DNA from: Nonomuraea candida
GTDB lineage: Bacteria > Actinomycetota > Actinomycetes > Streptosporangiales > Streptosporangiaceae
NCBI RefSeq assembly: GCF_000725485.1
Contig: NZ_JOAG01000003.1
Coordinates: 124,001-188,000 of the forward strand
Reading direction: 5' to 3'
DNA length: 64,000 nucleotides
Below, in pieces: positions 36,883 through 45,357 of this stretch. Position numbers and translations under genes: made by a program. How positions within the stretch are numbered: the stretch's first letter is position 1; every line of letters starts with the position of its first letter. The notes beneath the pieces are model-generated. The model was not told where the DNA came from, did no database searches, and saw nothing but the letters and a program-made list of their open reading frames with translations.

Positions 36883-39117
36883 ATGTTCCGCGACACGCAG
36901 AGTAGCTGGTTGAGCACCCTCCGGCACGACGTGCCAGCCTCGCTCGTGGTTTTCCTCGTCGCGGTGCCCCTCTCCCTGGGCATCGCGATGGCCTCGGGGG
37001 CGCCGCTGGCCGCCGGGCTCATCGCCGCGGTGGTGGGCGGCGTCGTGGCGGGGGCGCTGGGCGGCTCGGCGGTGCAGGTCAGCGGGCCCGCCGCGGGGCT
37101 GTCGCTGGTGGTCGTGGATCTCGTGCACACCTACGGCTGGCGCGCCACCTGCATGATCACGCTGCTGGCCGGGGCCGTACAGCTCGTGCTGGGAATCTTC
37201 AAGGCGGCCAGGGCCGCGCTGATGGTCTCGCCCGCGGTCATCCACGGCATGCTCGCGGCCGTCGGCGTGATCATCGCGCTCTCCCAGCTCCACGTCGTGC
37301 TGGGCGGCAGCTCGCAGCGCTCCGCCGTGGCGAACCTGGTGGAGCTGCCGGGCCAGCTCGCCGGCCTGCACGGGCACAAGGTCGCCGTCGGCCTGCTCAC
37401 GATCACCGTGCTGGTGGTCTGGTCGCGGCTGCCCCGCCAGGTCAAGGCGGTGCCCGCGCCGCTGGTGGCGCTGGCGGTGGCGGCGCTCACGGCGTGGACG
37501 TTCGGCTGGGACGTGACCCGCGTGGACCTGTCGAACGGCTTCACCGGGTGGGCCTTTCCCGTGCTGCCCCAGGGCGACTGGCACCTGATCGTGGTCTCGG
37601 TGCTGCTGGTGGCGCTGCTGGCGGGGTGCGAGTCGCTGCTGTGCTCGGTGGCGGTGGACGGGATGCACGGCGGCCGGCGGGCCGACCTGGACCAGGAGCT
37701 GACCGGCCAGGGCGTGGCGAACATGGTGTCCGGCGCGCTCGGCGGCCTGCCGGTGGCCGGGGTGATCGTGCGCAGCACGGCGAACGTGCGGGCGGGGGCG
37801 CGTACCCGCTGTTCGACCATCCTGCACGGGGTGTGGGTGCTGATGTTCGCGCTGGGGTTCGGCTGGACGATCACGCTGATCCCGCTGGAGGCGCTGGCGG
37901 CGCTGCTGGTGTTCATCGGCGTGCAGATGGTCAACCTGGGGCACATCAGGAAGGTGCACGGTCACGGCGAGGTGCCGGTGTACGTGGTGACGCTGGCCGC
38001 GGTGATCCTGCTCGGCCTGGCCGAGGGGGTGGTGGCGGGGCTGGCCCTGGCCGCGCTGCTCGCGCTGCGCCGCCTGACCTGGGTGACGGTGCGCAAGCGG
38101 GGCGACCGCGCGGGGCGGCTGCACGTGACGATCTCGGGGTCGCTGACGTTCCTGGGGGTGCCGCGGCTGACGCACGAGCTGCGGACGATCCCGGCGGGCA
38201 CCGCCGTGGACCTCGACCTCAACATCGACTTCATGGACAACGCCGCCTTCGAGGCCATCCACTCCTGGCGGCTGGACCACGAGCGCATGGGCGGCACGGT
38301 GGTCATCGACGAGCTGCACGACGAGTGGTACGCGCTGGCGGCCAGCGGGGCGCGCATGTTCCCCGCCAAGTCGCCGCCCCGGGTGCCGGACCGCTGGTGG
38401 CTGCCCTGGGCGCACCGCCGCCACCGTCCGGAGCCGGCCGCCGTGCCGGCCGACGGCCCGGCGGAGTGCCTGATCACGGCGGGGGCGCGGGAGTACCACC
38501 GCCGTACGGCGCCGCTCGTACGGCCCATCTTCACCGAGCTGGCCCGCAAGCAGCAGCCCTCGCACCTGTTCATCACCTGCGCCGACTCGCGCATCATGCC
38601 CAGCCTGATCACGGCGAGCGGCCCCGGCGACCTGTTCACCGTGCGCAACATCGGCAACCTGGTGCCGCGCAAGGGCTCGGAGCCGCGCGACGACTCGGTG
38701 GTGGCCGCGATCGAGTACGCCACGCAGGTGCTGGGCGTGCACACCATCACGGTGTGCGGGCACTCGGGCTGCGGCGCGATGGCGGGGGTGCTGAGCGGCG
38801 GGGTGCGGGCGGGGAGCCTGCCCGGGCTGCGCAGGTGGTTGCGGCACGGTGACCACAGCCTGGCCACGTTCATCGAGACCGAGGGCGACCGGCTGCACGC
38901 CGGGGCCCTGGACGTGTTGTGCCGGGTCAACGTGCAGCAGCAGCTGGAGAACCTGCGCACGTACCGGAAGGTCGACGAGCAGGTGCGGGCGGGCAAGCTG
39001 GAGCTGGTCGGGCTCTTCTTCGACATCGGCTCGGCGCGGGTGCACATGGTGCCGCCGCTGCGCTCTACGCTCTGCGTGAAGACGTTCGATCGGAGGGTGA
39101 CCACCGGCGAAGAATGA
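36883..39117 (+). CDS. SulP anion transporter fused to beta-carbonic anhydrase
   Basis: 744 residues in three parts. Residues ~10-400 are a SulP/SLC26 permease (VFLVAVPLSLGIAMASGAPL, VSGPAAGLSLVVVDLVHTYG, GGLPVAGVIVRSTANVRAGA). Residues ~415-510 are a STAS-like domain (LHVTISGSLTFLGVP, VDLDLNIDFMDNAAFEAIH). Residues ~535-735 are a beta-carbonic anhydrase with zinc ligands in ITCADSR (Cys ~565) and VCGHSGCGAM (His ~626, Cys ~629). The fusion suggests uptake of bicarbonate coupled to CO2/HCO3- interconversion at the inner face of the membrane. Leaderless start. Confidence 0.93.
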   Translation: MFRDTQSSWLSTLRHDVPASLVVFLVAVPLSLGIAMASGAPLAAGLIAAVVGGVVAGALGGSAVQVSGPAAGLSLVVVDLVHTYGWRATCMITLLAGAVQLVLGIFKAARAALMVSPAVIHGMLAAVGVIIALSQLHVVLGGSSQRSAVANLVELPGQLAGLHGHKVAVGLLTITVLVVWSRLPRQVKAVPAPLVALAVAALTAWTFGWDVTRVDLSNGFTGWAFPVLPQGDWHLIVVSVLLVALLAGCESLLCSVAVDGMHGGRRADLDQELTGQGVANMVSGALGGLPVAGVIVRSTANVRAGARTRCSTILHGVWVLMFALGFGWTITLIPLEALAALLVFIGVQMVNLGHIRKVHGHGEVPVYVVTLAAVILLGLAEGVVAGLALAALLALRRLTWVTVRKRGDRAGRLHVTISGSLTFLGVPRLTHELRTIPAGTAVDLDLNIDFMDNAAFEAIHSWRLDHERMGGTVVIDELHDEWYALAASGARMFPAKSPPRVPDRWWLPWAHRRHRPEPAAVPADGPAECLITAGAREYHRRTAPLVRPIFTELARKQQPSHLFITCADSRIMPSLITASGPGDLFTVRNIGNLVPRKGSEPRDDSVVAAIEYATQVLGVHTITVCGHSGCGAMAGVLSGGVRAGSLPGLRRWLRHGDHSLATFIETEGDRLHAGALDVLCRVNVQQQLENLRTYRKVDEQVRAGKLELVGLFFDIGSARVHMVPPLRSTLCVKTFDRRVTTGEE

Positions 39118-39121
39118 GCCC

Positions 39122-39185
39122 GTGAGGATTCTGGTTCTGGGTGGTTCGAGCTTCCTCGGCCGCGCGGTCGTGACGGCGGCGCCGG
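39122..39185 (+). pseudogene. remnant of an NAD-dependent epimerase/dehydratase
   Basis: Starting with GTG 4 nt after the SulP-CA stop, twenty codons read MRILVLGGSSFLGRAVVTAA, the nucleotide-binding start of extended SDR epimerases. The sequence then becomes unrelated Pro/Arg-rich frame and meets the 3' end of the next gene. Only the first beta-alpha unit remains, so this looks like a deletion scar. Confidence 0.65.
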
Positions 39186-39280
39186 CCCGGGCCTCCCCAG
39201 CGCCCGGCTCGCACCCGTCGAGGCCCGGGCCTCCGCAGGGGCAGGACCTCGACCGGCGAGAGCCGGGGCGCGTCAGGCGG

Positions 39281-39583
39281 TCAGCAGGAGTTGGCGCCGT
39301 CGAAGGTGCGGGGGCCGCGCGGGATCTTGGAGGAGATGGTCTGCCCCGGGTCCACGGTGTGGCAGGCGCCGTCGCTGCCGTGCGCCCACACGATCTTGAG
39401 CCTCAGCCTGTGGCCGCAGTCGTTGCGCGCGTATCCCGTCTTGGTGATGGTCCCGGTGTTGTGCCAGACGGCGACGCAGGAGGGCGCGTTGCCCGCCGGC
39501 ATGGCCGCCGCGCCCGGCGCCGCGGCGGCGAGGGCGCAGGTGAAGGCGAGGGCGGTGAGAGCTGTTCTGGCGGTGTGGCGCAC
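39281..39583 (-). CDS. small secreted four-cysteine protein, tendamistat-like
   Basis: 100 residues with a Sec signal (ALTALAFTCALAAAAPGAAA) and a ~66-residue mature domain with four Cys. The pattern APSCV...C...LKIVWAHGSDGAC..VDPGQ parallels tendamistat-type alpha-amylase inhibitors (APSCV...C...VKVVYEDDTEGLC..VAPGQ). The inhibitor's WRY triad is absent, so amylase inhibition should not be assumed. GTG at 39583 has AAGGAG nine bases upstream. The in-frame ATG at 39616 is less likely. Confidence 0.78.
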   Translation of the reverse strand: MRHTARTALTALAFTCALAAAAPGAAAMPAGNAPSCVAVWHNTGTITKTGYARNDCGHRLRLKIVWAHGSDGACHTVDPGQTISSKIPRGPRTFDGANSC

Positions 39584-39610
39584 GACGGGTGGCTCCTTGG
39601 TCGGCGAAGA

Positions 39611-39651
39611 TATCACTAACGATTAGTAATCGATTGAATGCTTTACGTCAA
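39611..39651 (-). promoter_or_regulatory. promoter and operator-like palindromes for the secreted protein
   Basis: On the minus strand, -35 TTGACG (39646-39651) is followed after 17 nt by TACTAA (39623-39628). Overlapping it are ACTAA-CGA-TTAGT and GATTA-G-TAATC inverted repeats, so a repressor could cover the -10 region. Confidence 0.5.
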
Positions 39652-39689
39652 CAGCCGAGGTCGCGGCGTGTGCGGGGTAGCTGAGCGCT

Positions 39690-41396
39690 GTGGGGCAACG
39701 GGTCGTCGCGGTGATCGGGGTCGGACCGCGGGGCCTGTCGGTGCTCGAACGGCTGGTGACGCGCCTGCGTGAGCGGCCCCCGGACGACGAGGTGACCGTC
39801 TGGGCGTTCGACGCGGTGGGGCACGGCGACGGGCGGGTCTGGCGGGCTGACCAGCCGCCGTGGTTCGCGGCCAACACCACCGCGGGCGAGAGCACGATGT
39901 GCGCTCCCGGCGCTGGTTGCCTGCCCGTGCGCCGGCTGGGCACGATGGCGGGCTGGGGCGGCCTGGCGGTGGGCGCGTACCCGTCGCGGCGGCATTACGG
40001 ACAATACCTGGCGGAGGTGTTCGCCACGTTGTGCGCGTGCGGCCCGCCGAACGTGCGGGTGCGGCCGGTGCGCGCCGAGGTCACCCGGATCACCCGCACG
40101 CCACGGGGGCTGCGGCTGGTGGCGGGCGGGAACGCGTACCTGGTGGACAAGGTGGTGCTGGCGACCGGGCACGGCGCGACGGAGCCCGACGAGGCGCAGC
40201 TCGCCCTGCTGCGGCACGCCGACGGGCACGGCCTGCGTTACGTCCCGCCGGGGCTGGCCACCGAGATGCCGCTCGACGAGCTGCGGCCGGGGGCCGAGGT
40301 CGCCGTGCGCGGGCTCGGGCTGACGTTCTACGACGTGACGCGGGCGGTGACGCTGGGGCGCGGCGGGCGGTTCCGTACCTGCCGGGAAGGGTTGCGGTAC
40401 GTGCCCAGCGGCGACGAGCCGCGCCTGCTCGCGCTGTCGCGCGGCGGGGTGCCGTTCCTGGCCAGGCCCGCCGTGCCGGACTTCCCCGTGCCGCCCGTAC
40501 GGCTGCGCGTCGTCACCGAGGAGCGGCTGGCGGCGCTGCGCGAGACGGCGCTGGCGGCCACCGGCACGCCGCAGCTCGACTTCGCCCGCAGGGTGGAGCC
40601 GCTCATCCAGTTCGAGGCGGACCTGGCCTGCTCGACCGGGGCGGCGCATCCGCTCGCGGGGCTGGCCCGGCCGTTCCGTGACCGGTTCTTCGCCGGGCCG
40701 GACGACTACCGCGCCTGCCTGGCCCGCCTGCTGCGCGAGGACGCCCGCCGGGCCGAGGCGGGCTGCGTGGACGGCACCGTCAAGGCGGCCACCGAGATGT
40801 TGCGCGCGATCAGGCCGCTGCTGCCGCTGGTCGTCGACTTCGGCGGGCTGCTGCCGGGCTCGCACCGGGATTTCCTGTCCAGGTTCGTACCGGAGAGTTT
40901 CGTGTTGTCGGCCGGGCCGCCCGCCTCGCACGTCGCCCAGCTCGCGGCGCTGATCGACGCCGGCGTCGTCCGGCCGGTCGGCCCGGCGGGGCGGGTGGAG
41001 GCGGGGGCGGACGGGTTCGTGGTGTCGTCGCCGCAGGTGGGCGGCTCGCGCCGGGTCGCGGAGGCGCTCGTCGATGCGCGGGCGCCGGCCAGGAACCTCG
41101 CCAGGGACGCTTCGCCGCTGGTCAAACAGCTCCTGGCGGACGGGATGATCAGCGAGTTCGTCAACGTGGACCCGGTCACGGGCGACCGCTTCGCCACGGG
41201 CGGGCTGGCGGTCACGCCGGCTCCGTACCGGGTGATCGACGGGCGCGGCCGGGCCGATCCGGACATCCACGCGCTGGGCGTGGCCACGAACCACACGCGC
41301 TGGTTCACCGAGGTCGGGACGGGCCGGCCCGGCCAGGACAGCCCGTTCTTCCGCGACGCGGACGCGGTGGCCGCCGCCCTCCTGGAGCCCCGCTGA
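39690..41396 (+). CDS. FAD/NAD(P)-binding protein (NAD_binding_9 type)
   Basis: 568 residues. Begins with the nucleotide-binding motif VVAVIGVGPRGLSVLERLVT; the NTTAGESTMCAP segment and GLGLTFYDVTRAVTLGRGGR are typical of the FAD-NAD(P)-binding PF13454 family. A later NADP-type segment is not obvious. C-terminal GVATNHTRWFTEVGTGRPGQ is conserved in relatives. These proteins are often near natural-product or siderophore genes, but none is here, so substrate is unknown. GTG at 39690 has no clear ribosome site. It is divergent from the small secreted protein. Confidence 0.8.
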   Translation: MGQRVVAVIGVGPRGLSVLERLVTRLRERPPDDEVTVWAFDAVGHGDGRVWRADQPPWFAANTTAGESTMCAPGAGCLPVRRLGTMAGWGGLAVGAYPSRRHYGQYLAEVFATLCACGPPNVRVRPVRAEVTRITRTPRGLRLVAGGNAYLVDKVVLATGHGATEPDEAQLALLRHADGHGLRYVPPGLATEMPLDELRPGAEVAVRGLGLTFYDVTRAVTLGRGGRFRTCREGLRYVPSGDEPRLLALSRGGVPFLARPAVPDFPVPPVRLRVVTEERLAALRETALAATGTPQLDFARRVEPLIQFEADLACSTGAAHPLAGLARPFRDRFFAGPDDYRACLARLLREDARRAEAGCVDGTVKAATEMLRAIRPLLPLVVDFGGLLPGSHRDFLSRFVPESFVLSAGPPASHVAQLAALIDAGVVRPVGPAGRVEAGADGFVVSSPQVGGSRRVAEALVDARAPARNLARDASPLVKQLLADGMISEFVNVDPVTGDRFATGGLAVTPAPYRVIDGRGRADPDIHALGVATNHTRWFTEVGTGRPGQDSPFFRDADAVAAALLEPR

Positions 41397-41614
41397 CCCA
41401 CGGAATCGGTCGAGCACGAAAGGACCCGTCGTCGGCGCCCCCTGACACGGCGGAAGGGGCCACCGCGGAAGGGGCCACCACGCGACCGGACACCGCGGAG
41501 GCGTTGATCGCGGGCTAACGCGGTGGAAACAGGCGGCTCGCGATGCTGCCTGCCATGCGTTTCATGACATGGCATGACATGCCGCTGGTCTCGCTCGGGT
41601 TCGTGTGAGCCGTC

Positions 41615-42598
41615 GTGCCCGCGAAGCCCGGGGCGCGGCGCCGGCCGGTGGCGGCGATCGTGTCACTGACCCTCCTCCTGCCCTCCGGCGCCACCCCGGC
41701 ACCCGGCCGGCCGGCGCGCGCCCCCGTTCTCCTCCCCCTCGCCCCCGCTCCCACCTCCGTCACGACGTCACCCGCGCCGCCGTCGGAGCCATCGCCTGCG
41801 CCGCCGAGGCGTGCACACCCCGTACGGTCCTCACCGGTGACGGAGATCCCGCACGCGTACGAGAAGCCGCTCACCCGCTCCCTCGACCGCTACCTCGACG
41901 ACCTGCCGGGCGACCTCTCCGTGTCGGTGCGGGAGGTGCCCTCCGGCCTGTCCTACTCCTACAACTGGGGGCTCAGGACCGCCACGGCCAGCATCGTCAA
42001 GGTGAACATCGTGCTGGCGCTGCTGCTGCGGGCCCAGCGGCAAGGGCGGGGGCTGGCGGGGTGGGAGCGGCGGGCGGCGGCACGGGCGATCAAGGCGAGC
42101 GACAACGACGCCGCGTCCCGGCTGTGGACGGCCATCGGCGGCGCGCCGGGGCTGGCCGCCGCGAACAAGCGGCTCGGCCTGCGGGCCACGCGTCCCGGCC
42201 CGGGCGGCGCGTGGGGCTCGACCACGACCGGCGCCACCGACCAGGTACGCCTGCTGAACGCCCTCGTCTCCCCCAAGAGCCCGCTGTCGGCCGCGAACCG
42301 CCGGTACGTCCTGGGCCTGATGCGCGACGTCGTGCCCGAGCAGCGGTGGGGGGTGAGCGCGGCCGGCGGGCGGGCGGAGCTCAAGAACGGCTGGCTGCCC
42401 CGGGCACGGGACGGCGGGCGGTGGACGGTCAACAGCATCGGCCGGGTGCGGGGGCGCGGGCGTACGTACCTGATCGCGGTCGTCTCCCGGCGCAACCCGT
42501 CCCTGGCGGCGGGCATCAGGGCGATCGAACACGTCAGCACCCTGGTCACCGGCAGCCTCGCCAAGGCCGCCGCCCCACCTCGGCGAACACCGACGTGA
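41615..42598 (+). CDS. secreted beta-lactamase-like serine hydrolase
   Basis: 327 residues. A signal peptide or anchor is followed by a Pro/Ala-rich linker (~30-75). The class A beta-lactamase-like fold has SIVK (Ser126-Lys129), SDN (162-164) and KNG (257-259, in place of KTG). The Glu166-bearing omega loop of true beta-lactamases is not recognisable, so a peptidase or esterase role is equally possible. The GTG start at 41615 has a weak ribosome site. Confidence 0.82.
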   Translation: MPAKPGARRRPVAAIVSLTLLLPSGATPAPGRPARAPVLLPLAPAPTSVTTSPAPPSEPSPAPPRRAHPVRSSPVTEIPHAYEKPLTRSLDRYLDDLPGDLSVSVREVPSGLSYSYNWGLRTATASIVKVNIVLALLLRAQRQGRGLAGWERRAAARAIKASDNDAASRLWTAIGGAPGLAAANKRLGLRATRPGPGGAWGSTTTGATDQVRLLNALVSPKSPLSAANRRYVLGLMRDVVPEQRWGVSAAGGRAELKNGWLPRARDGGRWTVNSIGRVRGRGRTYLIAVVSRRNPSLAAGIRAIEHVSTLVTGSLAKAAAPPRRTPT

Positions 42599-42758
42599 AG
42601 GTGATGTCGCCGGTCGCAAGCGACGCCCACCGGGGCGGACGGTATCGAGGACGCCGGCTGACAGCGGCACGGTGTCATGCCGGCCTGCCTTGACCATCCG
42701 CGCCCCTCGCCAGTTGGCGCGGACGGTCGAGGCGGTCCCGGGAGTGCGGTTCGCGCCA

Positions 42759-43193
42759 TCAGCGACCGGATGAGGCCGGTCGGCTCTCGACGGGCGTGGC
42801 CGCGGTCTCCAGCGCCCAGTCGAATCGTGCGCGGGATTCCTCGATGTGTTCCAGGTAGCGGCGAGTCCATGCGCACATGCCGTAGACGGTGTGCCGCATC
42901 GCCTGGCCCGCGTCCGTGAGCGCATATTCCACGCGCGGCGGCACGGTCGGGTAGACGGTGCGCTCGACGAGCCCATCGCGTTCGAGGCTGCGCAGTGTCT
43001 GTGTGAGCATCTTGTGGCTGATGCCCTCCACCTCACCGCGCAGTTGCGTGAAGCGCAGGGTGCGCTCGCCGAGGATGCTGATCACCAGCAGCGTCCACTT
43101 GTTGGCGATGCCGGGGAAGATCTCACGTGCGAGAGAGTGGGCGCGCGTCACATCGTCGTCCTCCGAAACACGCCTGACGTCTTCGGTCACCAC
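42759..43193 (-). CDS. HxlR family transcriptional regulator
   Basis: 144-residue winged-helix protein with the family core NKWTLLVISILGERTLRFTQ, LRGEVEGISHKMLTQTLRSL and ERDGLVERTVYPTVPPRVEY followed by LTDAGQ. One N-terminal Cys-based redox site, as in HypR, is absent; the only Cys is in GMCAWTRR. Divergent from the VOC protein at 43289, which is probably its target. GTG at 43193 has GAAAGG six bases upstream. Confidence 0.9.
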   Translation of the reverse strand: MVTEDVRRVSEDDDVTRAHSLAREIFPGIANKWTLLVISILGERTLRFTQLRGEVEGISHKMLTQTLRSLERDGLVERTVYPTVPPRVEYALTDAGQAMRHTVYGMCAWTRRYLEHIEESRARFDWALETAATPVESRPASSGR

Positions 43194-43288
43194 CAGGTGC
43201 CTTTCTCTCGCGAAAGTGCGCTCTTCCCCGTGACCTGGTCACTCTCTTACGGTTCCGGGGTATTCATACGTTACCGCTAGGACATGCC

Positions 43289-43666
43289 ATGACCATTCTC
43301 AAGACGTACGCACGCCTGTGGGCCGACGAGATGGACACGTCGCTGACACTGCTGCGTGAACTGACCGGCGCAGAACCCGATCTGCGCTTCGCCTTCGACT
43401 CCGTCGAACTCGCAGCGATCGGTGACTTCCTCGTCATCGCGGGGCCGCCTGCGGAGCGTGCCCGCTATTCCCACGCCAGCGCCACTGTGATCGTCGACGA
43501 CCTCGACACCCTGATCGAGACGCTCGGCACCGCCGGCGCCGAGATCACCACACCGGTAAGCGTCAGCGCCACCGGTCGGTTCCTGTACGCGCGCCATCAG
43601 GGTGGCGCAGAGGTCGAGTACGTGGAATGGGTTCCGGAGTTGGTGGAGCGCATCGTGCGGGCGTAG
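43289..43666 (+). CDS. VOC (glyoxalase-like) protein
   Basis: 125 residues with paired beta-alpha-beta-beta-beta modules: YARLWADEMDTSLTLLRELT, FLVIAGPP, then SATVIVDDLDTLIETLGTAG and RFLYARHQGGAEVEYVEW. Vicinal-oxygen-chelate family; a conserved Glu in VEYVEW could be a metal ligand. Substrate unknown. AGGA precedes the ATG by six bases. Confidence 0.85.
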   Translation: MTILKTYARLWADEMDTSLTLLRELTGAEPDLRFAFDSVELAAIGDFLVIAGPPAERARYSHASATVIVDDLDTLIETLGTAGAEITTPVSVSATGRFLYARHQGGAEVEYVEWVPELVERIVRA

Positions 43667-43910
43667 TCAGCGCGTCCGTGCCCCCGACGTGCCCGGGGCA
43701 CGGACCCGCCGTCACGTCGGCGGCGTGTGCGCCAACTGCTGCCACCTCAGCCGCTTCACTGCTCGGTGTCACTGGTCGCCGCGTTCCTGACCTTCCGCGT
43801 CAGAGTTCACCAGGGCGTGACTCCATTCAGCCCCTACGGCTACGCCCGGAGTCCACGGGGCGATCCGGCCCAACTCCGTGACACGGAGTGGTCGGAGGAG
43901 ACCACCTCGA
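43667..43910. other. gap with TetR-type palindrome
   Basis: 244 nt without a credible gene. Contains ACTCCGTG-A-CACGGAGT (43873-43889), a perfect 8-bp inverted repeat of the kind bound by TetR repressors, 22 nt from the MFS remnant. Confidence 0.55.
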
Positions 43911-44085
43911 TCACTCCTTGGGCAACATGGTGATCTTCCGGGGAGCGTTGACGCCGGCCGCCCAGCACGCCGACGTCAACGCGCTCACCACGGTCAGCAC
44001 CCACAGCCCGGCGGCGGCTCCGGAAGGCCGACCAGCCCTCGGCCAGATCGGCCGGGAACCGGCGCCGGGATGGCCACGGCGTTGT
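43911..44085 (-). pseudogene. frameshifted MFS transporter remnant
   Basis: On the minus strand one frame reads RRRFPADLAEGWSAFRSRR and the +1 frame continues GLWVLTVVSALTS, which together match the central loop and helix 7 of DHA3-type exporters (FxxDLxEGWxAFRSRxWLWV). The rest of the gene is missing. The tail after it (WAAGVNAPRKITMLPKE) is not recognisable. A relic of a TetR-regulated pump fits the nearby palindrome. Confidence 0.5.
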
Positions 44086-44096
44086 CGGCGAGAGGT

Positions 44097-44894
44097 CTAT
44101 GGGAGGGCGGACCGGGTCACCGCGCGGATGGTCTCCTCGAAACGGCGCGCCTCGTTCGGGTCCACGGCGAGCTCGATCGGCTTGCCCTTCTTCCAGGTCG
44201 TGAGTGGCGCGGCCGGCGGATGGTCGATGAGCGCGGCCAGCGGCGGCACGGCCTTGGCCACCGGCTGGGCGAACACGGCCGACGCCACCCGTACGAGGCC
44301 GCGCAGCGGCTGCTTGAAGGGCTCGTGCAGGCCGGTCGCCACAAACACCGGGTTGTACAGCACGTACTTCGTCCGCTCGGAGAAGTAGGCCGTCCCCAGC
44401 AGTTCGCCGGCCGCGGCTCCCTGCATGGTCGCCGTCGGCCCCCGGTACTTGTCCTTCAGCTGGAGGTCGTCCCAGTGGATCCTGCCGCCGCGACCGGCGC
44501 CGCACAGGTTGATGATCACCGGTGCCGGCGCCTGCTCCAACGGGTCACGCAACCCTTCGGCCATGAGCCACCGGTTGAGCACGTAGAGGGCGAAGGTGTG
44601 CTCGAAACCCTCGTCGGTCTCCACTCGTACCGCGTTGTACCGGAACGCGGCGAGCACCAACGCGTCGATCACGGGGTGCTCGGTGCGAAGTCGTTCCATC
44701 AGGTCGCGGGTCTGGCGCAGGGAGCTGAGGTCGGCTCTGACGAATCGGGCCTTCGGCACCTCCTCGCGCAGGCGTCGTCCGCCCTCCTCGCTGCTGCCCA
44801 CGGCCACGACCTGGTCGCCGAGCTCGGCGTAGTGGCGGGCGAGGGCCTTGCCGATGCCGTTCGTGCCGCCGGTGATCACGATCGTACGAGCCAT
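44097..44894 (-). CDS. SDR-family protein lacking the YxxxK catalytic pair
   Basis: 265 residues with a Rossmann nucleotide site TGGTNGIGKALA (8-19), ADLSSLRQTRDL and a PVFVATGLHEPF segment as in retinol dehydrogenase-like SDRs. The active-site helix, normally YxxxK, reads TATMQGAAAGELLG (154-167) with neither Tyr nor Lys, and NNAG is replaced by LAAFRY. Nucleotide binding is likely; ordinary SDR catalysis is doubtful. ATG at 44894 has AGGAGG ten bases upstream. Confidence 0.82.
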   Translation of the reverse strand: MARTIVITGGTNGIGKALARHYAELGDQVVAVGSSEEGGRRLREEVPKARFVRADLSSLRQTRDLMERLRTEHPVIDALVLAAFRYNAVRVETDEGFEHTFALYVLNRWLMAEGLRDPLEQAPAPVIINLCGAGRGGRIHWDDLQLKDKYRGPTATMQGAAAGELLGTAYFSERTKYVLYNPVFVATGLHEPFKQPLRGLVRVASAVFAQPVAKAVPPLAALIDHPPAAPLTTWKKGKPIELAVDPNEARRFEETIRAVTRSALP

Positions 44895-44935
44895 AACTTG
44901 AGGGCCTCCTCAACTTGAGATAGCCCTCAACTTAA
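44895..44935 (-). promoter_or_regulatory. repeated CTCAAGTTGAG operator region
   Basis: CTCAA-C-TTGAG is a perfect palindrome at 44909-44919. Further half-copies AACTTGAGG and CCTCAACTT flank it on both sides within 45 nt of the SDR start. This looks like a MarR- or MerR-type operator cluster. Confidence 0.5.
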
Positions 44936-45003
44936 CCGGGATTCCGGGCCCGCGCAAGGACGCCGCACACCACCGCGAGCGGCGGGAACGCCCGACGGCG
45001 TGA

Positions 45004-45357
45004 TCGTCGCGACTCGACACGCTCGGGCCACGGCCGGCTGTTATGCGGCACACCTTCGCCAGCACGGCACTGGCTGAGGGCGTACCTGTCTTCGAGGTGT
45101 CGCGATGGCTGGGGCATGAGTCCATCACCACGACCGTGGACCTGTACGGTCACCTGGTATCTGAAGCATCACAGCGTGCACGCGCAGCTATGGATCAGGC
45201 GTTTTCCCAGGAGCTCCGATCACCGCGATCGTCTCAGCCACGGCAGTCAAACCTCTTCCCGGAGGCCACTTTCGGGCAGATCCACCACGTCGAAAATCCT
45301 GATTATTTCAACCTCAGGAGTGTCTTCGGCTGCCCAGAACCGAATCGTAATCACTAA
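45004..45357 (+). pseudogene. C-terminal fragment of a tyrosine recombinase (phage integrase)
   Basis: The frame contains the end of an integrase catalytic domain: MRHTFASTALAEGVPVFEVS (box II Arg and His), WLGHESITTTVDLYGHL (the second His and nucleophile Tyr), then SQRARAAMDQAF. Everything upstream of RHTFAS, including the first catalytic Arg and the DNA-binding domain, is absent, with a stop at 45001-45003. The last ~40 codons run antisense into the gene at 45247. Confidence 0.85.

Noticed and set aside
41515..41874. 119-codon minus-strand frame overlapping the beta-lactamase-like gene start
   Set aside because: Antisense to a gene with a signal peptide and SxxK/SDN/KNG motifs; no domain in the minus frame.
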